From the NCBI GenBank assembly GCA_018715045.1, contig DVMH01000003.1, forward strand, positions 1-60,563: a stretch of 60,563 nt of DNA, given 5' to 3'. The stretch is from Candidatus Avidehalobacter gallistercoris (lineage in GTDB: Bacteria; Bacillota; Dehalobacteriia; UBA4068; UBA4997). Below, in pieces: positions 22,145-28,879 of the stretch; the first letter of the stretch is position 1, and each line of letters opens with the position of its first letter. The translations under genes and the position numbers were made by a program. The notes beneath the pieces are model-generated. The model was not told the origin of the DNA. It searched no databases and saw only the letters and a program-made list of their open reading frames with translations.

Positions 22145-22861
22145 ATGCTGGACTATCATGAGAGTAAATATCCGTCGCAGACGTTTGTTTGTGACGAGCT
22201 TGGGAATGTGCCGGGCGAGCAACGTTTTCGCCGGGGGAACAATTATAAGTTGGATTTAACAGGCGCCTTACATTTGCCGAAGAAGCAACGCTCATTTCAT
22301 CTGGATTGGCGCTTCCTGCTGCTGGCATTGGCTGTTGGCGCCGCGCTTTCAGTGTTCAGCTTCTGGCCGTATCAGGCCGGGGCGGCGGCCCTGCCTTTTC
22401 GCCTGCATATCATCGCCAACAGCGACAGTGCTTCCGACCAGGCCGTGAAGCTGCAAGTGCGCGACGCTGTGGTGGAGTATCTGACGCCGCTTCTGGCCGA
22501 TGTTGAGACTCAAGCTGAGGCCGAGGTTATTGTGACGCGGGAGCTGCCGCAGTTGGAAAGCCTGGCGGCGGGCATAACCGGTGATTTCGGATATGGCGCA
22601 GTGGGTGAGATCGGTACATTCAGTTTTCCAGCCAAGCGTTATGGACATATTGTTATGCCGGCGGGCGATTATCAGGCTCTGCGTTTGGTGCTGGGCGAGG
22701 GTGCGGGGCATAACTGGTGGTGCGTGCTGTTTCCGCCGCTTTGTTTTGTGGACGAGTGCGGCCAGGTTTCCGCGCGGGATGCTGCGGCAGTTGACGACCT
22801 GCTGGCGGGCGACCGCGTTGTTCGGTTGAAAATATGCGAGGTGTTCAGTGAGGTGCAATAA
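22145..22861 (+). CDS. spoIIR: Stage II sporulation protein R (SpoIIR)
   Basis: SpoIIR is the forespore-secreted signal that activates the SpoIIGA protease and thus pro-sigma-E in the mother cell. The core 'LPFRLHIIANSDSASDQAVK' then LQVRDAVVEYLTPLL (about 82-120) and 'HNWWCVLFPPLCFVDE' (about 190-206) are the family hallmarks. A GGGGGAGAG site precedes ATG 22145. A membrane segment lies at about 57-74, so there is an extra hydrophilic N-terminal stretch of about 55 residues ahead of the usual signal anchor. The final length is 238. Confidence 0.9.
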   Translation: MLDYHESKYPSQTFVCDELGNVPGEQRFRRGNNYKLDLTGALHLPKKQRSFHLDWRFLLLALAVGAALSVFSFWPYQAGAAALPFRLHIIANSDSASDQAVKLQVRDAVVEYLTPLLADVETQAEAEVIVTRELPQLESLAAGITGDFGYGAVGEIGTFSFPAKRYGHIVMPAGDYQALRLVLGEGAGHNWWCVLFPPLCFVDECGQVSARDAAAVDDLLAGDRVVRLKICEVFSEVQ

Positions 22862-22887
22862 AGCGCACTAAATCGCGGCACAACGTG

Positions 22888-22928
22888 ATATGCGGACGGT
22901 CATTTTTTGTGGGCTGTCCGCATATTTT
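22888..22928 (+). terminator. Terminator of spoIIR
   Basis: Stem ATATGCGGAC (22888-22897) with GTCCGCATAT (22916-22925), followed by TTT. The hairpin lies 27 bp after the spoIIR stop. Confidence 0.8.
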
Positions 22929-22949
22929 GCTGTGTGAGGTGGTGCGGTT

Positions 22950-23252
22950 ATGTTTAAAATTTCTGATTTACGCAGCAAGGATATTGTAAGTATCTTAGAC
23001 GGCAGCCGCCTGGGCGCAGTGCGCGATGTTGAAGTGGATTTGGCGGCGGGGCGGGTGCTGGCGTTGATTCTGCCGGGATCAGGACGTTTTCTTGGCGTGT
23101 TTACACGTGGCGAGGATGTGATCATACCCTGGGAACAGATCAAAAAGATCGGTCGTGATGTGGTGCTGGTGGAATACAGCGGCCAAATTCCCGAGCGCGG
23201 CGGGCGTTTCGGTTTTGGGATTCTTCCCTCAGATGACGATGCCGAGGAATAG
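22950..23252 (+). CDS. YlmC/YmxH family PRC-barrel sporulation protein
   Basis: A 100-residue single-domain PRC-barrel protein. The pattern '[20 protein letters not shown]' then [20 protein letters not shown], with [15 protein letters not shown], fits the YlmC/YmxH family annotated as sporulation-associated in Bacillota. Biochemical function is unknown. GAGGTGG precedes the ATG. It sits between spoIIR and nrdR behind a terminator, so it has its own transcript. Confidence 0.85.
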   Translation: MFKISDLRSKDIVSILDGSRLGAVRDVEVDLAAGRVLALILPGSGRFLGVFTRGEDVIIPWEQIKKIGRDVVLVEYSGQIPERGGRFGFGILPSDDDAEE

Positions 23253-23322
23253 GCAGGAATTTGCTTTTTTGCGTCGAAAAAATAATAACAGATGCTAATT
23301 CCTGTTTGGGGAGGGTTTGATC

Positions 23323-23778
23323 ATGCGTTGTTCTTTTTGCGGCTATGAGGATTCCAAGGTGTTGGATTCCCGCCCGGTAGAAGACGGGCGCAGTATTCGG
23401 CGGCGGCGTGAGTGTCAGCGTTGCGGTAAGCGGTTCACTACCTATGAACGGGTGGAGGAAATGAGCCTGCTGGTTGTGAAGCGTGACGGCAGCCGGGAGA
23501 TTTTCGATAAAAACAAGATACTTGCCGGGCTGGTGCGAGCCTGCGATAAACGCCCCGTGCCGATGAGTACGTTGGAGGATATGGTGGCTGACATTGAGAA
23601 AGAACTAAGGAACTCGATGGAAAAGGAAGTCACAGCCAAACAGATCGGCGACATGGTGATGGTGCGTCTGCGCCAGGTGGACGACGTGGCCTATGTGCGG
23701 TTTGCCTCGGTTTATCGCAAATTTGAGGACATAGAAACATTTATGAAGGAAATTCATAGTATGATGGCGCAGAAATAG
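23323..23778 (+). CDS. nrdR: Transcriptional repressor NrdR
   Basis: NrdR represses ribonucleotide reductase genes in response to bound ATP/dATP, binding paired 16-bp boxes. The N-terminal zinc ribbon (CSFCGYEDSKVLDSRP, then ECQRCGKRFTTYERVE, Cys pairs at residues 3/6 and 31/34) and the ATP-cone domain (VVKRDGSREIFDKNKILAGL, about 50-70) are intact. The 151-residue length is typical. I chose ATG 23323, 8 nt after GGGGAGG. Its likely target, nrdD, is 3.5 kb away in this window with matching boxes (27031-27077). Confidence 0.97.
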   Translation: MRCSFCGYEDSKVLDSRPVEDGRSIRRRRECQRCGKRFTTYERVEEMSLLVVKRDGSREIFDKNKILAGLVRACDKRPVPMSTLEDMVADIEKELRNSMEKEVTAKQIGDMVMVRLRQVDDVAYVRFASVYRKFEDIETFMKEIHSMMAQK

Positions 23779-23782
23779 TACA

Positions 23783-23811
23783 AAAAAGACCTCGCATTGC
23801 GAGGTCTTTTT
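23783..23811. terminator. Bidirectional terminator between nrdR and nrdG
   Basis: Perfect 13-bp stem (AAAAAGACCTCGC, 3-nt loop, complement ending TTTTT) with A and T runs on both sides. It closes nrdR on the plus strand and nrdG on the minus strand; the last base pairs overlap the nrdG stop. Confidence 0.93.
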
Positions 23812-24340
23812 AATTCCATCTTTCAGATGTATCAATTACCGCCTTGTTTGCTGCCAATGACTTGGGCAGGTCGATAATCCGTTGGTTTGCTGAGCCGCGG
23901 AAGTTCAGTTCCAGGTTACGTTCCGCTATGATAAACGGCCCGTCGATAAGCGTATCGGCCAGCCTTAGCAGCTGCATGATTGATTTATCCTGCATTTCCA
24001 TCAGACGTTCAAATGTGTAGCCAGTGTAGATTGCCAGGCTCAGACCTTTCTGCCGCACGGCTTCAGCCAGGGGCAGCAGTGCTTCTGCCTGTGCCAGCGG
24101 CTCGCCGCCGCTGAGAGTTACCCCGGAAAGCAGGGGATTATGCTCAATATCGACCAGCAGATCTGCCGCGGAGACCATCACGCCACCGTTGAATTCCCAA
24201 GTCTGCGGATTTTGGCAGCCGGGGCAATGATGTGGACAGCCCTGCACAAAAACGGTAAAACGAATACCTGGCCCATCGGTTATCGAGTCGTTGACGACGC
24301 CGGCCAGCCGGATATTCTTGGCGTTCAAATCAAAGGCCAT
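23810..24340 (-). CDS. nrdG: Anaerobic ribonucleotide reductase activating protein
   Basis: A radical-SAM enzyme that installs the glycyl radical on class III NrdD. The [4Fe-4S] motif CPHHCPGC (the CxxxCxxC signature, residues 34-41) and the following TLSGGEPLAQAEALLPLAEA (the GGEP SAM-binding motif) are present. The length of 176 is normal. ATG 24340 overlaps the preceding 52-codon ORF by 11 bp, so the two are probably translationally coupled. The order on the minus strand is nrdD, small ORF, nrdG. Confidence 0.95.
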   Translation of the reverse strand: MAFDLNAKNIRLAGVVNDSITDGPGIRFTVFVQGCPHHCPGCQNPQTWEFNGGVMVSAADLLVDIEHNPLLSGVTLSGGEPLAQAEALLPLAEAVRQKGLSLAIYTGYTFERLMEMQDKSIMQLLRLADTLIDGPFIIAERNLELNFRGSANQRIIDLPKSLAANKAVIDTSERWN

Positions 24341-24488
24341 GCTTTACGCGATCCTTTTCTTCGCAGCGCTTTGCGTCGTTAAAGCGATCCAGAGTGCCTA
24401 CCAGATAGCCGGTAATACGGCGGATACGTTCAAAAGCAACGCCCTCGCCGACCAGTTCTGTGTTTTGATTTTTCTTTGCCGGTGTCAT
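24330..24488 (-). CDS. 52-aa ORF resembling the class III reductase glycyl-radical C-terminal tail
   Basis: The protein reads RIRRITGYLVGTLDRFNDAK at residues 21-40, then RCEEKDRVKHGL. This matches the tail of NrdD proteins, where an R-x-x-G-Y loop carries the radical glycine (here Gly27) and is followed by a RFN-x-x-K...E...DRVKH pattern. AAAGGAG lies upstream of ATG 24488. It falls between nrdD and nrdG and overlaps nrdG. Similar short proteins are annotated as 'anaerobic ribonucleoside-triphosphate reductase' in related bacteria, as I recall. I infer either that it is a detached tail of NrdD or a spare-part protein of the YfiD kind. Confidence 0.75.
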   Translation of the reverse strand: MTPAKKNQNTELVGEGVAFERIRRITGYLVGTLDRFNDAKRCEEKDRVKHGL

Positions 24489-24592
24489 ATCGATCAGTCT
24501 CCTTTATGTTAAGGTTATTAATCATATTGCTTGCAGGTATATTTTAGCTTAATTTTGTGCTTTTGTCAATATGTAGATGTTGGATTGTTTTT

Positions 24593-26926
24593 TTAACTCA
24601 ACCTGTTGGGGTGTTGCTCGCGCTCGCTTTCCTCACCAATATCGCCGCAATAGCCGCAGGTGTCGGCGTTGCCGCGGTTTGTAGCTATGATTTGACGCAG
24701 CTTTTCAATGGGTACGCCCTCGCCCTCATGGCGACCGCAGCGTGGGCAGACCTCGTTGATAATGCCGCTGTAACCACAGACCGGATCACGGTCAACTGGG
24801 TGGTTGATTGATCCATAGCCGATGCCTACCTCTTTCATAAAGCGGACGACGCTCTCAAACGCCTCCAGATTTTTAGCGGTGTCGCCGTCCAGCTCAACGT
24901 AGGAAATATGCCCGGCGTTGGTCAACGCGTGATAAGGCGCTTCAATGCGCAGCTTGTCATAGGCGCTGATGTTGTAATAAACCGGTATGTGGAAACTGTT
25001 GGTGTAGTATTCCCGGTCAGTTACGCCGGGGATAATGCCGAATTTCTTTTTGTCAATACGTATAAAGCGGCCGGAAAGCCCCTCGGCCGGGGTGGCCAGC
25101 AGGGTGAAGTTCAGCCCGGTTTCCTTGCTTTTTCTGTCGCAGTATTCGCGCATAAATCCGATGATCTCCAAGCCAAGGTTGCGCGCCTCCATACTCTCAC
25201 CGTGGTGATGGCCGGTCAGCGCAACCAGCGTTTCTGCCAGGCCGATAAAGCCGATGGAGAGTGTGCCGTGCTTCAGCACTTCGCCTACCTCATCGTCAAT
25301 ATCTAAATCCTTAGAGCCTATCCACACGCCCTGACCCATCAGGAACGGGAAGTTACGCACGTGCTTATGCGACTGGATTTTGAAGCGGTCGAGCAGTTGG
25401 TTGGCGACAAGATCCATTTTGCGCTCCAGATCGTCGAAGAAAAGCTCCAGGTTGTGGTTAGCCTTGATGCCGATACGTGGCAGGTTGATTGAAGTGAAGC
25501 TCAGATTGCCGCGTCCATAGGTGATCTCATGCGTGGGATCGTAATTGTTGCCCAATACACGGGTGCGGCAGCCCATGTAGGAGACCTCCGTCTCAGGGTG
25601 ACCGGGCTTGTAATATTGCAGGTTGAACGGCGCATCGATGAATGAGAAATTCGGGAACAGGCGCTTGGCCGAAACACGGCAAGCCAGTTTGAACAGGTCA
25701 TAATTCGGGTCGCCGGGATTGAAGCTTACGCCCTCTTTTACCTTAAAGATGTGAATGGGGAAGATAGGGGTCTCGCCCTGTCCCAGACCGGCCTCCGTCG
25801 CCAGCAGAATGTTCTTGATAGCCATGCGACCCTCCGGCGAGGTGTCGGTACCATAGTTGATGGAAGAAAACGGCGTCTGCGCGCCGGCGCGGCTATGCAT
25901 GGTGTTAAGATTATGCACCAGCGCCTCCATCGCCTGATAGGTGTGCTTATTCGTCTCGGCGAGGGCGTTCTGATAAGCAAATTCCACCGCTTTGTCATAG
26001 ACGTCCTGCGGCAGCTTGTCCGCAAACGCTTTGGTCAGAGCCTTGAGAAAGTTCTTGTCCATTGTCAGTGCCGGGCAGCCTTGGCCTTTTTCCTCCAGAC
26101 TGGTAAAGACGGCTTTCGTGTCCGCCTGCGAGAGACTATATGTGGGGCAAAGCAGCTGCGCAGCCTTGTGAAAATTACTCATGTAAAGTTTTTTGAATGT
26201 CTTGGCAACGCCGGGCGCCATGCAGTAATCGAAGTTAGGTACGCTCTGGCCGCCATGCTGGTCATTCTGGTTGGACTGGATAGCAATGCAGGCCAGCGCT
26301 GTGTAGCTCGAGATATCGTTGGGTTCGCGCAGGAATCCGTGTCCGGTGGAGAAGCCGTCCTTAAACAGCTCCAGCAGGTTGATCTGGCAGCAGGTGGTAG
26401 TCAGGGTGTAGAAGTCGAAATCGTGGATATGGATATCACCCTCGCTGTGCGCCTTGCTCTGCGCCGGGGTCAGCACGTATTTTTCATAGTAATCCTTGGC
26501 GCCTTCGCTGCCGTATTTTAGCATGGTTCCCATCGCCGTATCGCCGTCGATGTTGGCATTGTCGCGCTTCATGTCCGAAAGGATCGAATCAGTGTTGGTC
26601 AGCTCGTCGTAGATACGCATCAGCCGCGTGTTCATCTCACGGCTTCTGGTGCGCTCGGTGCGGTAGACGATGTACTTTCTGGCGACGATAGCATATCCGT
26701 TTTCCATAAGCACGGTTTCCACCATGTCCTGAATGTCCTCAATACCGGGAGCCTCGCTTTTAAATTCTGCCTCCAGCTTTGTTTCCACCAGCCCGGCCAG
26801 ACGGTTACATTCCGCTTCTTCTGAGTTTCTGCCGCAAGCCTCCATCGCCTTTTTGATGGCCGTGGCAATCTTACTGATGTCATAGGGCGCCAGCCGCCCA
26901 TCGCGTTTGATAATGTTGGTAAACAT
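24593..26926 (-). CDS. nrdD: Anaerobic (class III) ribonucleoside-triphosphate reductase, large subunit
   Basis: Reduces NTPs to dNTPs without oxygen using a glycyl radical. The N-terminal ATP cone (TNIIKRDGRLAPYDISKIA, about 3-21) is intact, followed by a typical NrdD barrel with 'NLNTMHSRAGAQTPFSSINY' and, later, 'SINHPVDRDPVCGYSG'. The C-terminal region has CPRCGR and TCGYCG, which could be zinc ligands, but lacks the usual R-V-x-G-Y...DR tail; that appears in the 52-aa ORF just downstream. The length of 777 is on the long side. ATG 26926 has AGGAGG; upstream in-frame starts lack one. NrdR boxes cover its promoter. Confidence 0.95.
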   Translation of the reverse strand: MFTNIIKRDGRLAPYDISKIATAIKKAMEACGRNSEEAECNRLAGLVETKLEAEFKSEAPGIEDIQDMVETVLMENGYAIVARKYIVYRTERTRSREMNTRLMRIYDELTNTDSILSDMKRDNANIDGDTAMGTMLKYGSEGAKDYYEKYVLTPAQSKAHSEGDIHIHDFDFYTLTTTCCQINLLELFKDGFSTGHGFLREPNDISSYTALACIAIQSNQNDQHGGQSVPNFDYCMAPGVAKTFKKLYMSNFHKAAQLLCPTYSLSQADTKAVFTSLEEKGQGCPALTMDKNFLKALTKAFADKLPQDVYDKAVEFAYQNALAETNKHTYQAMEALVHNLNTMHSRAGAQTPFSSINYGTDTSPEGRMAIKNILLATEAGLGQGETPIFPIHIFKVKEGVSFNPGDPNYDLFKLACRVSAKRLFPNFSFIDAPFNLQYYKPGHPETEVSYMGCRTRVLGNNYDPTHEITYGRGNLSFTSINLPRIGIKANHNLELFFDDLERKMDLVANQLLDRFKIQSHKHVRNFPFLMGQGVWIGSKDLDIDDEVGEVLKHGTLSIGFIGLAETLVALTGHHHGESMEARNLGLEIIGFMREYCDRKSKETGLNFTLLATPAEGLSGRFIRIDKKKFGIIPGVTDREYYTNSFHIPVYYNISAYDKLRIEAPYHALTNAGHISYVELDGDTAKNLEAFESVVRFMKEVGIGYGSINHPVDRDPVCGYSGIINEVCPRCGRHEGEGVPIEKLRQIIATNRGNADTCGYCGDIGEESEREQHPNRLS

Positions 26927-27022
26927 TTGAATCCTCCTGCCCAAACCCACGCTTATATATTGTTTCTGTTAAAGCGGCGCTGTGCCCGCTGCTCGTCCAT
27001 ACTATATCAGGCGAGCAGAAAT

Positions 27023-27051
27023 ATTATCTCATACAAAATGTTGGGTGTCAA
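27023..27051 (-). promoter_or_regulatory. nrdD promoter
   Basis: Read on the minus strand, TTGACA (27051-27046), a 17-bp spacer and GATAAT (27028-27023) lie about 97 bp upstream of the nrdD ATG. The NrdR-like boxes overlap it. Confidence 0.8.
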
Positions 27052-27077
27052 TAGAAAAATACCAATAAATATAGTGG
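27031..27077 (-). promoter_or_regulatory. Pair of candidate NrdR boxes over the nrdD promoter
   Basis: Two 16-mers, starting exactly 31 bp apart: 27062-27077 (minus strand CCACTATATTTATTGG) and 27031-27046 (minus strand ACCCAACATTTTGTAT). Each matches 12 of 16 positions of the NrdR consensus ACACWATATATWGTGT. The first lies immediately upstream of the -35, the second fills the -35/-10 spacer. A spacing of about three helical turns is the known arrangement for NrdR, whose gene is in this window. Confidence 0.72.
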
Positions 27078-27237
27078 CAAACCGTCAAACCCAGCACCCT
27101 GTGCGGAATTTGGCGAAAAAAAATTTTTCGGCATTGCTGTAGACTGATTTTTTTACGGTAAAACACTTTGCAAACTGCTATATAATATGGTACAATATAA
27201 TATCAGTTTAGTAGCAAAAGTATGGGGGTGTGTGGCG

Positions 27238-27951
27238 GTGGCATACGAGGAATTGGCGCTTAATCTGGCCGAGGTCAAGGCGGAGATCGCAAAGGCGCAG
27301 GCGGCAGGGGCTTATGCCGCGCCCTCGGTGCGTTTGCTGGCTGTATCTAAAACGGTGGAAGCGCCCAGGGTGGCGGCTTGCTGGCGGCTCGGGGTGGACG
27401 GCCTCGGCGAAAACCGTGTGCAGGAGCTGCTGGCCAAAAAAGAGCAGTTGCCGCCCGATGTTAAATGGCATTTGATTGGTCATTTGCAAACCAACAAGGC
27501 GAGGCAAATCGTTGGCCAGGTAGAACTGATACATTCGTTGGAAAGCCTGCGGTTGGCCGAGGAGCTGGAAAAGCGCGCGGCTTTGGCGGATATCACAGTG
27601 CATTGCCTGCTGGAAGTGAATGTGGCTGGTGAAGAAAGCAAATTCGGTCTCGCGCCCGCTGAGGTTTGGGACTTGGCGTCGGCCATTTCTCAGGATATGC
27701 CGCATATCGCTCTGGACGGCCTGATGACCGTTGCTCCCAATGTGCCGGCGGCGGAGGTGCGCCCGGTATTTAGTGAGCTGCGGGAACTTCGCAATGATAT
27801 CCGCCGCAAAGCAGAAAAATTTGCGCTAAATCGCCTGAATATGCAGGAACTTTCAATGGGAATGTCTAATGATTATAAAATTGCCGTTGAGGAAGGCGCC
27901 ACCATTGTTCGGGTGGGTAGCCGCATCTTCGGTGGGCGGGTCTATCGTTAA
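27238..27951 (+). CDS. yggS: YggS family pyridoxal phosphate homeostasis protein
   Basis: YggS/PLPBP proteins bind PLP on a barrel and buffer its supply; they have no known catalysis. The PLP Lys is in 'LLAVSKTVEAPRVAAC' (about residue 37), followed by GENRVQELLAKKE, 'WHLIGHLQTNKARQIV', and the phosphate-binding 'NRLNMQELSMGMSNDYKIAV' plus GATIVRVGSRIFG. I chose the GTG at 27238 after a GGGGGTG site, giving 237 residues. It starts the yggS-sepF-yggT cluster found near division genes in Bacillota. TATAAT at 27181-27186 probably marks its promoter, with a poor -35. Confidence 0.95.
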   Translation: MAYEELALNLAEVKAEIAKAQAAGAYAAPSVRLLAVSKTVEAPRVAACWRLGVDGLGENRVQELLAKKEQLPPDVKWHLIGHLQTNKARQIVGQVELIHSLESLRLAEELEKRAALADITVHCLLEVNVAGEESKFGLAPAEVWDLASAISQDMPHIALDGLMTVAPNVPAAEVRPVFSELRELRNDIRRKAEKFALNRLNMQELSMGMSNDYKIAVEEGATIVRVGSRIFGGRVYR

Positions 27952-28010
27952 CACGGTTTTATTATAAAATAAGTGATATGCAGGTTGGATTATTTAAGGA
28001 GGTTTTTCAA

Positions 28011-28499
28011 ATGTCGGGAGTTTGGAACAAGGTTACCAGCGTATTCTTTCAAGAGGAGGAAGACGATACCTTAAAGCCGGAGGAGATGGATCAGATCGCT
28101 GCTGCTGCAGAAAAAGACGTTTGGCAGGAACAGGATCCGAAAAAGGCGCGCCGCAATCAGGTTATGGCTATACCCGGCAACGCCACTCCTAAAAAGGCCT
28201 GCGAGATGGTGCTGGTGAAAGCCAAGGCATACGAGGATTTGCAGAATATAGCTCAGAACATTAAAGATCAGAAAGTGGTCATCGTCAACTTTGAGGAGCT
28301 GGATAAGGAGACGGCGCAGCGCATGGTGGATTTCCTTTCCGGCGCGGTGTTTGCCTTAAACGGCGAACCCAAGAAAGTCAGCGGCTCTACTTTCCTTTTC
28401 AGCTCCAGCCAGGTCGATCTTGCTGGGCAGATCATGGATCCTGAGGTTCAGGCGTTCAGTAACGCGGCGGCGGAAACTCCTGTTTCATGGCGGCGTTAG
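28011..28499 (+). CDS. sepF: Cell division protein SepF
   Basis: SepF binds FtsZ and the membrane and helps assemble the division ring. The 162-residue protein has an N-terminal amphipathic segment (MSGVWNKVTSVFF, a membrane-targeting helix), an acidic linker, and the conserved DUF552 core 'VIVNFEELDKETAQRMVDFL' then SGAVFALNG (about 95-125) with 'VSGSTFLFSSSQVDL'. I chose ATG 28011, which is 8 nt after AAGGAGG. The gene is flanked by yggS and yggT as usual, but ylmH and divIVA, often next, are missing. Confidence 0.95.
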   Translation: MSGVWNKVTSVFFQEEEDDTLKPEEMDQIAAAAEKDVWQEQDPKKARRNQVMAIPGNATPKKACEMVLVKAKAYEDLQNIAQNIKDQKVVIVNFEELDKETAQRMVDFLSGAVFALNGEPKKVSGSTFLFSSSQVDLAGQIMDPEVQAFSNAAAETPVSWRR

Positions 28500-28518
28500 G
28501 GCGATGAGAGGCTGAAAT

Positions 28519-28791
28519 ATGCATGCATTTACGTATAATTTTATCCATTTTGCCTTTGAGGTTTATTATCTGTTGATTTTGGCTAACATTCTGCTTTCAT
28601 GGTTCCCGCTGGCGCGAGGCAACGCGGTGACGGTGTTCATTTATGAAATGACCGAGCCGTTTCTGCGCATTTTCCGGCGGATTCTGCCGCCCAGCCCACG
28701 TTTTCCGGTGGATTTTTCGCCGGTGTTGGCCATTTTTGCCTTGTATATATTGGAGTCGCTGGTGTATCGTTTGTTAGCGCTGCTGCTTTAG
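28519..28791 (+). CDS. yggT: YggT family membrane protein
   Basis: A 90-residue integral membrane protein with two hydrophobic helices (residues 12-29, YYLLILANILLSWFPLA, and 68-88) separated by the family motif 'EPFLRIFRRILPPSPR...DFSPVLA'. The role is not established; in Bacillota it lies in the division cluster with sepF, and some homologues affect osmotic or K+ tolerance. Its stop codon sits inside the left arm of a 12-bp hairpin (28785-28818). Confidence 0.88.
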   Translation: MHAFTYNFIHFAFEVYYLLILANILLSWFPLARGNAVTVFIYEMTEPFLRIFRRILPPSPRFPVDFSPVLAIFALYILESLVYRLLALLL

Positions 28792-28818
28792 GCCGGTATT
28801 TTGATGCCGGCCTAAAGC
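28785..28818 (+). other. Strong hairpin at the yggT stop, upstream of ileS
   Basis: GCTTTAGGCCGG (28785-28796) and CCGGCCTAAAGC (28807-28818) form a perfect 12-bp stem with a 10-nt loop. There is no T-tract, so it is not a typical terminator. Nothing in the 62 bp up to ileS resembles a T-box specifier or antiterminator. Likely an RNA-stability or attenuation element. Confidence 0.6.
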
Positions 28819-28879
28819 ACGTTTAATTATATACGTCTGAATATATAGTTTGTTTTGGAAGTGAGGAGAAGTTATAGCT

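Noticed and set aside
28792-28879. T-box leader for ileS
   Set aside because: The 88-bp gap is too short and lacks the T-box sequence and antiterminator; only a simple hairpin is present.
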